A DNA stretch of 49,854 bases from Planctomycetaceae bacterium (lineage in GTDB: Bacteria; Planctomycetota; Planctomycetia; Planctomycetales; Planctomycetaceae). The notes beneath the pieces are model-generated. The model had not been told where the DNA came from and made no database searches. It worked only from the letters and a program-made list of their open reading frames with translations. How positions within the stretch are numbered: the stretch's first letter is position 1; the number at the start of each line of letters is the position of its first letter. This document shows positions 27,167 through 37,165 of this stretch, piece by piece. A program made the position numbers and the translations under genes. The DNA lies in NCBI GenBank assembly GCA_002724315.1, contig PBOJ01000116.1, positions 1 through 49,854 on the forward strand. The letters are read 5' to 3'.

Positions 27167-28480
27167 CTAGGCTCCGGGCTCGAGGATCGTGATCTCGGTG
27201 TCACTCAACAGGGCCGTCACCGGTGTGCCGCGCCCGGCCTCGAAGTGCTCGAGGTTCTTCTCGGCCACCACGGCTGCCGCCTCGGCCACCTGCACGACGT
27301 TTCTCTGGCTGGCCGCCGTCGGATAGGTCTCGTCGAGCGATTCCAGCGATTCGCCCAGGACCCGATGTCGAATGATCGCCAGCAATCCGGCAGCAATCGA
27401 AGCCTTCCCGTAACCGAAGATCTCGAGTTCCCCTCCGTGATGCCGAAAACGACCGCCGAAGGAAGGATTTCGCGTCCGTGACCCGTCACCGATGACCGCC
27501 TCACGGAAACCTCGGTCCTGTTGATCGACCATTCCGCGGCCGTAGATGCCGTAGAGCTCGATCTCCTGGTTGACCGCACCCTCGAACTCGGCGGGATTGA
27601 TCCAGTTGTTGCTGTAGTCCCCCCGCATGCCGTTGTCGTAGGTCACCGCCACGTCGATGCTGTCCCAGGTCTGGATGGCGTGCTGGCGCTTGAACGTCGA
27701 CGGATCGATCCCCTGCCGCCGGGCGACCTCCAGGTGGTGCTCGTCCCAGTTGACCAGCAGGTTCTTCTGTCCGGTGGCGAAGACGCTGCGGGGCTTCACG
27801 TCCAGGTAGTGGTGCACGACGTCGAGCCAGTGGCAGCCAACATAGGTGAACGGGTTGCTCTCCTCGGCCCACGCGAAGATCTCGGTACTGACCTCCAGGG
27901 GTTCCTCAAGCACGGTTCTCACCCGGTTGATCGTCCCGTACTTCTCCTCGGAATTCAGCATCATGTCCCGCACGAACGGGTCGTACCGCTTGTGCATGTC
28001 GACGGCGACAATTCGGTCCTGCTGCCGGGCCGTGGCGATGATCTGGTCGGCCTCCTCGCAGGTCAGGCACAGCGGTTTTTCGGCAATCACGTCACACCCG
28101 GCTTCGATCGCCGCCAGGATCGGAGCGGTGTGCAGGTGGTCCGGGGTGGCAACAAACAGCACGTCGGGCTGGTGTCGATCGATGATGTCGTTCCAGACTG
28201 TCTCGCCATAACACGCTTCGATCTGCCGGTCGGGAAACTCGCCGGCGAACCACTCGACAATCCGCCCCGCTGTCCCGCTCGACTCACTGCGAGTCCCCAC
28301 GGCACAGAGATCGATTTCCACGTCGGCCACCTCGGCCGCCAGGTGGCTCATCCCGATTGACGTCAGCGTGCCGGAGATCCCGCCCCGCATCAGGTCCTTG
28401 AAGCTCTGGCCGATGATGTCGTCAAAGAACATGCCACCGCCGATCACGGCGACGCTGATGGAGCGGGTGTTGTCAGTCAT
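27167..28480 (-). CDS. Gfo/Idh/MocA family oxidoreductase
   Basis: A 437-residue NAD(P)-dependent sugar or inositol dehydrogenase-type enzyme. It has an N-terminal Rossmann fold (VAVIGGGMFF, 10-19) and the family motif AEKPL (133-137), whose Lys takes part in catalysis. The C-terminal alpha/beta domain includes SNPFTYVGCHWLDVVHHYLD, with His in the usual active-site region. No Tat or Sec leader is present, so it is cytoplasmic, unlike several planctomycete relatives. It is the first gene of a block that continues with the SGNH hydrolase and a DUF1553/DUF1501 pair. The substrate is not known. Confidence 0.85.
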   Translation of the reverse strand: MTDNTRSISVAVIGGGMFFDDIIGQSFKDLMRGGISGTLTSIGMSHLAAEVADVEIDLCAVGTRSESSGTAGRIVEWFAGEFPDRQIEACYGETVWNDIIDRHQPDVLFVATPDHLHTAPILAAIEAGCDVIAEKPLCLTCEEADQIIATARQQDRIVAVDMHKRYDPFVRDMMLNSEEKYGTINRVRTVLEEPLEVSTEIFAWAEESNPFTYVGCHWLDVVHHYLDVKPRSVFATGQKNLLVNWDEHHLEVARRQGIDPSTFKRQHAIQTWDSIDVAVTYDNGMRGDYSNNWINPAEFEGAVNQEIELYGIYGRGMVDQQDRGFREAVIGDGSRTRNPSFGGRFRHHGGELEIFGYGKASIAAGLLAIIRHRVLGESLESLDETYPTAASQRNVVQVAEAAAVVAEKNLEHFEAGRGTPVTALLSDTEITILEPGA

Positions 28481-28551
28481 GGCAAAAACAGGAGGACCGG
28501 CATTGGCAAATGTCGGCAGCCCCGGCGTCTTGATCAGGGAGAAATGAAAAC

Positions 28552-28589
28552 GGGGACGGGCACTCGCCTGGTGGCAAGTGCCGGTCCCC
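28552..28589 (-). terminator. intrinsic terminator-like hairpin
   Basis: A long stem: GGGGAC (28552-28557) pairs with GTCCCC (28584-28589), GGCACT (28559-28564) with AGTGCC (28577-28582), and GCC (28566-28568) with GGC (28573-28575), around a TGGT loop. Read on the minus strand the stem is followed by GTTTTCATTT. It lies 19 bases after the stop of the DUF1501 gene at 28608 and before the Gfo/Idh/MocA start, so it should separate the two transcripts. Confidence 0.65.
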
Positions 28590-28607
28590 GGTGAATTCCG
28601 TCATGGC

Positions 28608-30083
28608 CTAGAGCAGTCCAGCGATCGGCTGACCGAAGTAGATGTTGTGCGGCCGATCGACCTCATCGGCCCAGACCGCATCCCGCGGGATGCCCAGTCC
28701 GCTGTAAATCGTCGCCGCCATGTTCTCGGGCTTCTGAGGATCCGAGGCCGGGTACCCACCAACCTTGTCCGAGGAACCGACGACGTTTCCGCCGCGGATT
28801 CCACCACCGGCAAAGAACAGAGTCTGCACCGCACCCCAATGGTCCCGCCCGGGTTCCCTGTAGTGTTCGGGCAGGGTCGAGAGCTTCGGCGTGCGACCGA
28901 ATTCGCCGCCCATCACGATCATGGTCGAATCGAGCAACCCGCTGTCGTCGAGATCGTCGAGCAGGGCCGAGATGGCCCGGTCGGTCGGAGGCAGCAACTT
29001 CTCGCGCAAACGCCAGAAGGCCTCACCATGGGTATCCCAGCCCTCGTTATTGCCAAGGTTGACCTGGACCATCGGCACACCCGCCTGGGCCAGGCGGAAG
29101 GCCATCAGCAGGCTCCAGCCGAAGCTGTTCCGGCCGTAGCGTTCCTGCAGTTTCGTGTCGGTGGTGGTGACGTCGATCGCACGCCGCACCTCCTGGCTGG
29201 CCAGCAGGGAAATCGCGCTTTGGCGATGCAGGTCGTACGACTGGCCGGCCGCGGACTCCTCGAGAGCTTTCCGCTGCTGGTCGATCGTCGTCAAGAGATC
29301 CAGGCGGTTGCCGAAACGGCCGCCACTGACCTCGCCGGGCAGCTTCAGGCTCGGGGCCTGGAAGACCTTCGGAGGGGTCGAGGTCGCCTTCTTCATCGGC
29401 AACTGATGAAACGTGTACTCGGGATAGGCTCCTCGCCAGAACGGATCGCCGTAATGGGTTGCCTCGATGATGAACGGATCGCGATCGGATCCCATCTGGC
29501 CACCGAAAGCACCGGGGATCGTCCCGCCGGACCAGTGGACCAGTTTCTCTGGAAGCATCACCGCCGGAGGCAGGTTGTTTGGCAGACCGGCCGAGTAACG
29601 CGGGACGGCGTCACCGACAATCGAGGAGATCGAGGGCCAGTCGTTGGGCCGCGGCTTGCGGTCCCCCTTGAAACCAGCCGACTTGACCGAACGGCCGGTC
29701 AACATGAAGTAGTGGCCCAGTGTGTGGCCGTTGGTCGGATGTGTCAGCGAGCGGACCAGCGCCCAGTGGCGGCTCCGCTGGGCCAGCATCGGCAGGTGTT
29801 CACAGATCTGGATTCCCGGAGTCGCCGTATCGATCGGGTTGAACTCACCCCGGATCGTGTCAGGGGCATCGGGCTTGGGATCGAAACTGTCCTGCTGGGC
29901 CAGTCCGCCGGAGAGAAAAATGTAGATGCACGTCCTGGACGTGGCGGGAGTGGCCTGCGATTCGGAATTGGCCGCCCGCAGGGCTTCCAGATGATTCGTC
30001 CCCAGCCCCAACAGGCCGATCGCACCAGCCTGGACCGCCGTGCGGCGATTCATCCCCGGGTGTTGCCAGCGTCCGGAACTCAT
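28608..30083 (-). CDS. DUF1501 domain-containing protein (Tat-exported)
   Basis: A 491-residue DUF1501 protein without an adjacent DUF1553 partner. ATG 30083 is supported by a perfect GGAGG ribosome site 6 bases upstream (30090-30094 on the plus strand). The leader MNRRTAVQAGAIGLLGLG (from codon 11) has the twin arginines. Family motifs: TCIYIFLSGGLAQQDSFDPKP, MVQVNLGNNEGWDTHGEAF, MIVMGGEFGRTPKLS, GRDHWG, and the C-terminal HNIYFGQPIAGLL. The ending resembles the DUF1501 at 17822-19231 (IIGQPIWPLVG), so these two may form a subfamily distinct from the DUF1553-linked ones. A terminator-like hairpin follows. Confidence 0.85.
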   Translation of the reverse strand: MSSGRWQHPGMNRRTAVQAGAIGLLGLGTNHLEALRAANSESQATPATSRTCIYIFLSGGLAQQDSFDPKPDAPDTIRGEFNPIDTATPGIQICEHLPMLAQRSRHWALVRSLTHPTNGHTLGHYFMLTGRSVKSAGFKGDRKPRPNDWPSISSIVGDAVPRYSAGLPNNLPPAVMLPEKLVHWSGGTIPGAFGGQMGSDRDPFIIEATHYGDPFWRGAYPEYTFHQLPMKKATSTPPKVFQAPSLKLPGEVSGGRFGNRLDLLTTIDQQRKALEESAAGQSYDLHRQSAISLLASQEVRRAIDVTTTDTKLQERYGRNSFGWSLLMAFRLAQAGVPMVQVNLGNNEGWDTHGEAFWRLREKLLPPTDRAISALLDDLDDSGLLDSTMIVMGGEFGRTPKLSTLPEHYREPGRDHWGAVQTLFFAGGGIRGGNVVGSSDKVGGYPASDPQKPENMAATIYSGLGIPRDAVWADEVDRPHNIYFGQPIAGLL

Positions 30084-30107
30084 GTTGGACCTCCGTACAT
30101 CAGTCGA

Positions 30108-30138
30108 GAAAGCGGGAATCGGACCCGATAACGCTTTC
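30108..30138. other. two-part perfect hairpin upstream of a DUF1501 gene
   Basis: GAAAGCG (30108-30114) pairs with CGCTTTC (30132-30138). Inside it ATCGG (30118-30122) pairs with CCGAT (30125-30129) around a 2-base loop. No T run follows on either strand. It lies in the 99 bases between malate synthase and the DUF1501 gene, both minus strand, so it could be a terminator of the first or part of the leader of the second. Confidence 0.5.
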
Positions 30139-30182
30139 GCATCGATCCCTGATTATATGTCGACCACACACGGATGTCTGCA

Positions 30183-32363
30183 TCAACCGGCCTGCTTGAC
30201 CTGCCGCCGAAAACTGGTCAGCACACGCTCGGTGTACCCGTTGGGTTCGTCACGACCCTCGAAAACCAACGCCAACGCGGCCCGGTAGGCCAGCCCGTCC
30301 AGGGACGGGGCCATGGGCGTGTAGGCCGAATCTCCTGCGTTTTGTTCATCGACAACCGCCGCCATCCGTTCGAATGTCGAACGGACTTGCTCGTCGGTGA
30401 CCAGCCCGTGGTGCAGCCAGTTGGCGATGTGCTGGCTGGAAATTCTCAACGTGGCGCGGTCTTCCATCAGCCCGACATTGTTGATGTCGGGAACCTTCGA
30501 GCAGCCAACGCCCTGGTCGATCCAGCGGACGACGTAGCCCAGAATGCCCTGGACGTTGTTGTCGAGTTCCCGGGTGACCTGGTCCTCATCGGGCCGGTCG
30601 TCGCCGAGCAGGCACGGGGAAAGCACGTCGGCCAGTGAGGCCGACTGCCGGTCGGCCAGTTCATGTTGTCGCGCTGCGACGTCGACTTCGTGATAATGCA
30701 AGGCGTGCAGTGTGGCGGCCGTCGGCGAGGGGACCCAGGCGGTGTTGGCCCCGGCCAGGGGATGTCCACTCTTGGCCTCGAGCATCGCGGCCATCAGGTC
30801 GGGCATCGCCCACATGCCCTTGCCGATCTGAGCGGTCCCACGGAAACCGGTCGCCAGGCCGACATCGACGTTGTGATTCTCGTAAGCCGGCAACCACACC
30901 GCGTTCTTGATTTCCGGCTTGGCCACCACCGGCCCGGCTTCCATCAAAGTGTGAATCTCGTCACCGGTCCGATCCAGGAATCCGGTGTTGATGAACACGA
31001 CCCGTTGCCGGGCAGCCCGGATGCAGGCAGCCAGGTTGACCGTCGTCCGGCGTTCTTCGTCCATGATGCCAATCTTCAGCGTGTTGGGCTCCAACCCCAG
31101 CGCCGCCTCGACCCTCCCGAACAGTTCCACCGTCGACGCCACTTCCTCGGGGCCGTGCTGCTTCGGCTTGACGATGTAGACGCTGCCGGCACGCGAGTTG
31201 CGAACCGTGCCCAGGTCCTTCAAATCGTGAATGGCCGCCAGGGAGGTGAACATGGCATCGAGATAACCCTCGGGAATCGGATCACCCGAGGCCGTCGTGA
31301 CCGCGTCGGTATACATGTGGATGCCGACGTTGCGGACCAGCAACAGGCTGCGACCGGGCAATGTCAACGTGCCGCCACCAGGAGCGGTGTAGCTGCGGTC
31401 GGGATTGAGGCGACGGGTGATCGACTCTCCGCCTTTCTGGAACTCCACCTCCAGATCGCCCTTCATCAGGCCCAGCCAGTTGGCGTAGACCAGTCGCTTG
31501 TCCTGGGCATCGACGGCGGAGACCGAATCCTCGCAGTCCTGGATGGTCGTCACGGCCGACTCGAGTACCACGTCGTTCACGCCGGCCGGATGAGCCGCTC
31601 CGACGGGGTGTTCGCGATCGATGGCGATCTCGACATGCAATCCGTTGTGAGCCAGCAATACGCACGACGGAGACTCAGGCGAGCCATTGAACCCGGCCAG
31701 CCCCTCCGGGTCGGCCAGACCGGTGGTTGTTCCACTCGAGAGTTCGACAACCAGTTGGTGCACGCCGTCGATCGAATCGAGCCGATAACCCACCGCGTCG
31801 GAATGGCTGGCGTCGGCCAGGGGCACGTGCTGGTCCAGCAGCGAAGCGGCATGAGCCACCACGCGGGCCCCGCGGGCCGGATCGTACCCCGATGTCGACT
31901 CCCCCTCCTCCCATCCAAGCACGTCGGTACCGTAGAGCGCATCGTAGAGGCTGCCCCAGCGAGCATTGGCGGCGTTCAGGCAGTACCGGGCGTTGTCGAC
32001 GGGAACGACCAGTTGGGGTCCGGCGATCGTGGCGATTTCCGGATCGACATTGGTCGTTTCAATGGTGAAGGGGCCGTCATCGTCAACCAGGTATCCGATC
32101 TCGGCCAGGAAATCACGGGCCTCCTCGCCGGTGAAACCGGCTTGCTGACGATCGGAGTGCCAGGCGTCGATCTGCTGCTGCAGTTCGTCACGGCGGTCCA
32201 ACAACCGACGGTTGCCCGGCTCGAGATCGGAGACAATCTGCCCCAGGGCGGTCCAGAAGTCCTCCGGATCGACTCCGGTTCCCGGTGTGATCTCGTCGCG
32301 GACCAGTTCGAACAAACCCGCATCGACCAGAAGTCCACCCACCTCAACGCGTTCGCCTGTCAT
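30183..32363 (-). CDS. glcB: malate synthase G
   Basis: A 726-residue enzyme matching the single-chain malate synthase G isoform in length (E. coli GlcB is 723). It condenses glyoxylate with acetyl-CoA to malate in the glyoxylate bypass or glycolate use. Clear signatures are [13 protein letters not shown] (active-site strand preceded by the catalytic Arg), [53 protein letters not shown] (holding the conserved Asp general base) and [15 protein letters not shown] 32363 has AGAGGA upstream. No isocitrate lyase or glycolate oxidase gene is in the window, and its neighbours are unrelated DUF1501 genes. Confidence 0.95.
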   Translation of the reverse strand: MTGERVEVGGLLVDAGLFELVRDEITPGTGVDPEDFWTALGQIVSDLEPGNRRLLDRRDELQQQIDAWHSDRQQAGFTGEEARDFLAEIGYLVDDDGPFTIETTNVDPEIATIAGPQLVVPVDNARYCLNAANARWGSLYDALYGTDVLGWEEGESTSGYDPARGARVVAHAASLLDQHVPLADASHSDAVGYRLDSIDGVHQLVVELSSGTTTGLADPEGLAGFNGSPESPSCVLLAHNGLHVEIAIDREHPVGAAHPAGVNDVVLESAVTTIQDCEDSVSAVDAQDKRLVYANWLGLMKGDLEVEFQKGGESITRRLNPDRSYTAPGGGTLTLPGRSLLLVRNVGIHMYTDAVTTASGDPIPEGYLDAMFTSLAAIHDLKDLGTVRNSRAGSVYIVKPKQHGPEEVASTVELFGRVEAALGLEPNTLKIGIMDEERRTTVNLAACIRAARQRVVFINTGFLDRTGDEIHTLMEAGPVVAKPEIKNAVWLPAYENHNVDVGLATGFRGTAQIGKGMWAMPDLMAAMLEAKSGHPLAGANTAWVPSPTAATLHALHYHEVDVAARQHELADRQSASLADVLSPCLLGDDRPDEDQVTRELDNNVQGILGYVVRWIDQGVGCSKVPDINNVGLMEDRATLRISSQHIANWLHHGLVTDEQVRSTFERMAAVVDEQNAGDSAYTPMAPSLDGLAYRAALALVFEGRDEPNGYTERVLTSFRRQVKQAG

Positions 32364-32484
32364 CGTGTCCTCTTGGTGCTTTCAACAGTTGTTCATCAAT
32401 GATTGTCACCGGTTGTGCCGCGCACGAGCCCAGCGATGCTACCGAAAATCGGCCCGAGCCAACACCGACCGATGACGGGGTCGC

Positions 32485-33906
32485 CTAGGCCAGGATCTCG
32501 CGAACCACCTCGCCTTCGACATCGGTCAGCCGGAAATCTCGTCCGGCGTGTCGGAAGGTCAGTCGCTGGTGATCCAGTCCCAGCAGGTGCAGGATCGTGG
32601 CGTGGAGGTCGGGGATCGAGACCATGTTTTTGGCCACGTAGTAGCCGAACTCATCGGTCTCGCCGTATTTCATTCCGCCACGGACGCCGCCACCGGCCAT
32701 CAGCATGCTGAAAGCATGCGGATGATGGTCGCGACCGTCGCTCCCCTGGGCGGCAGGGGTGCGGCCGAACTCGGTACCCAGCACCACGAGGGTGTCATCG
32801 AAGAGCCCGCGACGCTTCAGGTCGGTGATCAACGCGGCAATCGGCTGGTCGATCTTCATCGCGTTCTTGCTGTGGTTGGCTCTCAATCCGCCGTGGGCGT
32901 CCCAGTAATTGCGAGGGTAACTGTGGTTGACCTGGATAAACCGCACGCCCGACTCGGCCAGCCGCCGGGCCATCAGGCACTCGCGACCATACTCGTCGGT
33001 CGGTCCGCCGCCGATCCCGTACAACGCCAGCGTCTCCTTGGACTCCTGCGACAGGTCGAAGACCTCGGGAATTGCCGTCTGCATCCGGAACGCAGTTTCG
33101 AATGCCCGAATCCGGGCCTCCAGCCGTGCGTCGGCCCCGGTCTCGACGAGGTACTCGCGGTTGGCCGTCGCCAGCAGGTCCAGTTGCCGCCGCTGCACGG
33201 CCCGGGGACGTCCCGGCACCACGTTGGACACCGCGGCCGTGCGAGGAAACTCGGCATTGCCGTCACCGATGCTGGTCCCCTGAAAGCTGGCCGCCAGGAA
33301 TGCCGATCCGAAGTTCTGTGTTCCGCCGTGATAGATCGACGGCGTCAGGGTGATGAACCCGGGCAGGTCGCGGTTGTCGGACCCCAGTCCATACAGCGTC
33401 CACGCTCCCAGGCTCGGCCGGTTCAACACCCCGTCACCGGTGTTCAACCGCAGGCAAGCCGGACCGTGCGACACCTCGTTGCCACCGCTGATCGAGTTGA
33501 CCACGCAGACGTCGTCGATCACCGAACCAATCCGCGGAAACAACTCGCTGATTCGCAGTCCACTCTGACCATGCGAATGGAACTTCCAGGGCGACCCCAG
33601 CAGATTGCCCGTCACGGCAAACTCGAAATCCGGCTTCTTGAACGGGACCGGCTGCCCGTTCCGCTTGTTCAACTCGGGCTTCTCGTCAAATGTGTCGACA
33701 TGAGAGATGCCACCATGCAGGAAGAGGAAAATCACCCGCTTGGCCCGCGGTACGAAATGAGGCCGCTTGGGGGCCATGGGATCGACACCTGCAGCCGCCG
33801 ACTCCTCACCCAGCATCGCGGCGGCCGCGGTGGCACCGAAACCACAGGCGATCCGGCTGAGTGCCCGGCGACGATGGAGCAGGGGAGGGAAAAGGTTGGC
33901 TGGCAT
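32485..33906 (-). CDS. DUF1501 domain-containing protein, partner of the DUF1553 gene upstream
   Basis: A 473-residue DUF1501 protein of the DUF1553-linked type, close in phrasing to the one at 20320-21756. Shared phrases are VIFLFLHGGISHVDTFDEKP, NFGSAFLAASFQGTSIG, TLVVLGTEFGRTPAAQG and VSIPDLHATILHLLGLDHQ. The leader HRRRALSRIACGFGATAAAAML is Tat-like, with three Arg. It starts 5 bases after the stop of the DUF1549/DUF1553 gene. The two DUF1553-linked proteins look like paralogues produced by duplication of the whole pair. Confidence 0.85.
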   Translation of the reverse strand: MPANLFPPLLHRRRALSRIACGFGATAAAAMLGEESAAAGVDPMAPKRPHFVPRAKRVIFLFLHGGISHVDTFDEKPELNKRNGQPVPFKKPDFEFAVTGNLLGSPWKFHSHGQSGLRISELFPRIGSVIDDVCVVNSISGGNEVSHGPACLRLNTGDGVLNRPSLGAWTLYGLGSDNRDLPGFITLTPSIYHGGTQNFGSAFLAASFQGTSIGDGNAEFPRTAAVSNVVPGRPRAVQRRQLDLLATANREYLVETGADARLEARIRAFETAFRMQTAIPEVFDLSQESKETLALYGIGGGPTDEYGRECLMARRLAESGVRFIQVNHSYPRNYWDAHGGLRANHSKNAMKIDQPIAALITDLKRRGLFDDTLVVLGTEFGRTPAAQGSDGRDHHPHAFSMLMAGGGVRGGMKYGETDEFGYYVAKNMVSIPDLHATILHLLGLDHQRLTFRHAGRDFRLTDVEGEVVREILA

Positions 33907-33911
33907 GGCGA

Positions 33912-36900
33912 CTACTTCAGGTAAAGGAACTCGTTACGACAGAACAGCGTCTGGGCAAATCCGGTCCAGGCAACCAACCGTTTCTCCTCGGGAGTGCCCT
34001 TGGTTTCGCCGGCCACCTCGGCGGCCAGGAACTCGGAGACCCGCTTCACCTCCACCGGACGGGGACTGCGTCCCACTGCCAGGCGATACGCCAGGGCGAT
34101 CCGTGCCGTCTCATCGGCCGCAGGGGACGAGAGTATCCGCGTGGCCAGGGCGCGGGAATTCTCCAGTACGAAGGGATGATTCAACAGGAACAGCGACTGC
34201 GACGGCACGGTGGTGTCGTTGCGTCGGGCCACGATCCCGTTGGGATCTGCAGCGTCGAACAACGCAAGGATGTCGGGCATGGCGTTGCGGACAACCGGCA
34301 GGAAGACACTTCGCCGCCGGGAATCGCTGTAGAACGGATCATCGGAACGGACGCGATTGGGCCTGAAGGTCGGCCGCTTCTGGTCGATCACCTGGCCCCG
34401 TTCGTAAAGGAATTCGCCGGTCTCCGAACCGCCCGGCGTCAGATCCAGCCGCCCGCTGACGGCCAGCACCGCGTCACGCAACGCCTCGGCATCCAGACGC
34501 TCCAGCGGCATCGTCCACATCAGCCGGTTGTCCGGGTCGACACGTCGCGCGGCCGCTGCCGACTTCGTGGCTCCCCGGCTGGCCTGCATGTACGTGTTGG
34601 AGACCACGATCCGGCGGTGCAGCGACTTGATGCTCCAGCCGTTCTCGACGAAATCGGCAGCCAGCCAATCGAGCAGTGCAGGGTGGCTGGGCAATTCGCC
34701 CCGGTTGCCGAAATTGTCGCTGGTGGCGACCAGCCCGGTGCCGAAGTGATTCTGCCAGACCCGGTTGACCAGCACCCGCGCGGTCAATGGATTTTCCGGC
34801 GACGCGATCCAGCGGGCCAGTTCCAGCCGGCCGCTCTGGCGGGTCCGCAAGGGCTGGTGCCCCTCGCCGGCAATCACCTGCAGGAACCGCCTGGGAGCAA
34901 ACACCCCGGGGTTCTTGCGGTCCCCGCGACGGTGCACTCTCAGCGTCACCGGACGGTACTCCACCGGTGCCATCACCATCACTGGCTTCAGCCCGTCAAC
35001 TTCCAGGTTCCACTCCTGGAACATCGTTGCGTTGCGGTTCTCGTCCTGGAACACCTCGGTGCTGCGGAAGATGCTCGCCAGCGAGTAGTAGTCGACGGTG
35101 GGAATCGAATCGAACTTGTGGTCATGGCATCTTGCGCAACCGATCGTGAGTCCCAGGAACGCCCGGCCGGTCACGTCCAACTGGTCGGCAACAATGTCCA
35201 GCCGCGACTGCTCCTTGTCGGTCTCGGCCAGCGCCTTGGGCCCCAGCATCAGCAGGCCTGTTGCCACCACAGCGTCGACCCGGGCCTGTCCGGTCTTGCC
35301 CGGCAGCAGGTCGCCGGCCAGTTGTTCGATCACGAACTCGCTGTACGGCTTGTCGGTGTTCAGCGACTTGATGACGTAATCGCGGTACCGCCACGCGTAC
35401 CGCATCACGGCGTTGCCGTCGTTGGCCGTCGACTCGGCGTAGCGAACCACGTCGAGCCAGTGCCGGGCCCAGCGTTCGCCGTAACGGGGCGACGCCAGCA
35501 AGCCGTCGACAACAACCCCCAGTGCTTCAACATCACTCCGCCCGTCGGCCAGGAAGGCGTCAATCTGTTTGGGGGTCGGCGGCAGACCGGTCAGGTCAAA
35601 CGTCACGCGGCGAATCAACGTCAGCCGATCGGCTCGCGGCGAAGGCTCCAGCCCCACCGCCTTCAGCCGGGACTGGACGAACGGGTCGATCGGCGAGACA
35701 ACTCGGTCGGCGTCGGCCACCTTCGGTATTGCCGGCGACTTCACCGGCCGGAACGCCCAGTAGTTCTTTTCCTTGTCGGTGAACTCGCGTGTGGATGCCA
35801 GGTACATCCGCGGAATCTCCACTCCGTGGCGGACCGCCAGTTCGGCCTCCAGGCCCCGTCGCTGCCGGTCGGTCAGCACGCGGTCGAAGACGATCACCTC
35901 GGCCAGGTCGCCCTGGAAGCCGGCCGCCCATTGCTGGGGACTTCCCAGTGCCACGCCGTGCTCGGGCCGCATCTGCACATCGGGCACGACCGAGGTGCCC
36001 ACCGGGTCACGACCCCACACCTGCTGCGAGGACTCTCCGTTTAGCCAAAAGCGGGCTCCCGGTGTCCAGGGCCCCTTCTTGCGGGTGATGATCAGGATGT
36101 TGGGCTGATCGTAGAGCACCTGGGCCGACCCCGGCCCCATCGACGCATCGTGGGAAAAGCCACCAGCCAGGTCGAGCTGCTTCGGGCCGGTCTCCAGTTC
36201 AATGAGAATCGAGAGTGGCTTCTCGGGATTTCTCGCAGGCCCCGGGTTGCCCACCATCAGGATGCTCTCGTACGTCCGCGACGTGTCGTGGACGTACTGC
36301 CCCACAAGGACCACGGTGAAATCGGCATCGCCGGTCAAGCCCAGGCTGCGATCCGGTGATGCTGCCAGTCCGTTGCCATGCGTGAACCGCACGGCCGGAC
36401 CACCGTTGACCTTGCTCTTTTTGACCAACTGCGGAGCCGTACCGGTGCCGGCCTTGCGGACTCCCCTGGTGATGGTCAGGTCATGTCCGCGGCCGCTGGA
36501 ATCAGGCCAGGCGACCACCTCGCCCCCGTCGGCAACCTGCAACGTGTCGGCCCGCAGCCAAAGTTTCAGCGACTTGGCCAACTCGGGAGCATTCGGAGCG
36601 ATCACCTCATCGACTCCGTCGACATCATCGCCGCGGGACGATTCGGCCCCGGTCGCGACCGGCCAGACGGCTCCGTCGGCCACCCACTGTCGCAGCGCCG
36701 CGATTTCGGAATCCTTCAACCGGGTCTTGGGCGGCATTTGCTCGTCACCCCGTGCCGTGACACGTTTCAGCAAAAGGCTGGCCCCCGGCTTACCGTGTTC
36801 GATCGCCTTTCCCGACTCTCCGCCACGGAACAGCCGCTGCCGCTGATCGACCCGCAGTCCCCTCTCCTGCTTCTTGGCTCCGTGACACGTGCCGCAACGG

Positions 36901-37067
36901 GCCAGCAGCAACGGACGAATCTTCGACTCGAAGAACTCGATCTTCTTCGCATCAACTTTCCGGACATCCGGTTTTCTGTCGGCCGCAGAGACCGCCGATC
37001 CGCCGGCCGAACACGCCAGTACCCCCGACAGCACCGCGGTGGCGATCGTGGCAGTTGGAGACACCAT
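33912..37067 (-). CDS. PSCyt1/LamG/DUF1549/DUF1553 protein
   Basis: A protein of about 1051 residues from the preferred ATG at 37067, which opens a signal peptide (MVSPTATIATAVLSGVLAC) and has a GGGAT site upstream; ATG at 37109 is in frame but lacks one. Domain order: planctomycete cytochrome C domain with CGTCH (about 58-62), then a LamG-like domain (about 150-390, KLWLRADTLQVADGGEVVAW to FQGDLAEVIVFDRVLTD), then DUF1549 with ARHWLDVVRYAES and CARCHDHKFDS, and DUF1553 (NRVWQNHFGTGLVAT). The LamG domain sits before DUF1549 here but after it in the paralogue at 21763-25224. It is probably exported and paired with the DUF1501 gene 5 bases downstream. Confidence 0.85.
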   Translation of the reverse strand: MVSPTATIATAVLSGVLACSAGGSAVSAADRKPDVRKVDAKKIEFFESKIRPLLLARCGTCHGAKKQERGLRVDQRQRLFRGGESGKAIEHGKPGASLLLKRVTARGDEQMPPKTRLKDSEIAALRQWVADGAVWPVATGAESSRGDDVDGVDEVIAPNAPELAKSLKLWLRADTLQVADGGEVVAWPDSSGRGHDLTITRGVRKAGTGTAPQLVKKSKVNGGPAVRFTHGNGLAASPDRSLGLTGDADFTVVLVGQYVHDTSRTYESILMVGNPGPARNPEKPLSILIELETGPKQLDLAGGFSHDASMGPGSAQVLYDQPNILIITRKKGPWTPGARFWLNGESSQQVWGRDPVGTSVVPDVQMRPEHGVALGSPQQWAAGFQGDLAEVIVFDRVLTDRQRRGLEAELAVRHGVEIPRMYLASTREFTDKEKNYWAFRPVKSPAIPKVADADRVVSPIDPFVQSRLKAVGLEPSPRADRLTLIRRVTFDLTGLPPTPKQIDAFLADGRSDVEALGVVVDGLLASPRYGERWARHWLDVVRYAESTANDGNAVMRYAWRYRDYVIKSLNTDKPYSEFVIEQLAGDLLPGKTGQARVDAVVATGLLMLGPKALAETDKEQSRLDIVADQLDVTGRAFLGLTIGCARCHDHKFDSIPTVDYYSLASIFRSTEVFQDENRNATMFQEWNLEVDGLKPVMVMAPVEYRPVTLRVHRRGDRKNPGVFAPRRFLQVIAGEGHQPLRTRQSGRLELARWIASPENPLTARVLVNRVWQNHFGTGLVATSDNFGNRGELPSHPALLDWLAADFVENGWSIKSLHRRIVVSNTYMQASRGATKSAAAARRVDPDNRLMWTMPLERLDAEALRDAVLAVSGRLDLTPGGSETGEFLYERGQVIDQKRPTFRPNRVRSDDPFYSDSRRRSVFLPVVRNAMPDILALFDAADPNGIVARRNDTTVPSQSLFLLNHPFVLENSRALATRILSSPAADETARIALAYRLAVGRSPRPVEVKRVSEFLAAEVAGETKGTPEEKRLVAWTGFAQTLFCRNEFLYLK

Positions 37068-37165
37068 TGGTGGATCCCATCCGGAAGATCTGTTCACATC
37101 AAGTCGCATCTGGACGACGCTTCAATCTACCAAAGACCCAAGCCACCGGAAAACAACGCCCCACC

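Noticed and set aside
26174..36044. Very long plus-strand open frames opposite the DUF1501, DUF1553, SGNH and malate synthase genes
   Set aside because: They are out-of-frame shadows of high-G+C genes. The translations are low-complexity (rich in Arg, Gly, Gln, His) with no domain motifs, and the opposite strand has clear family proteins.
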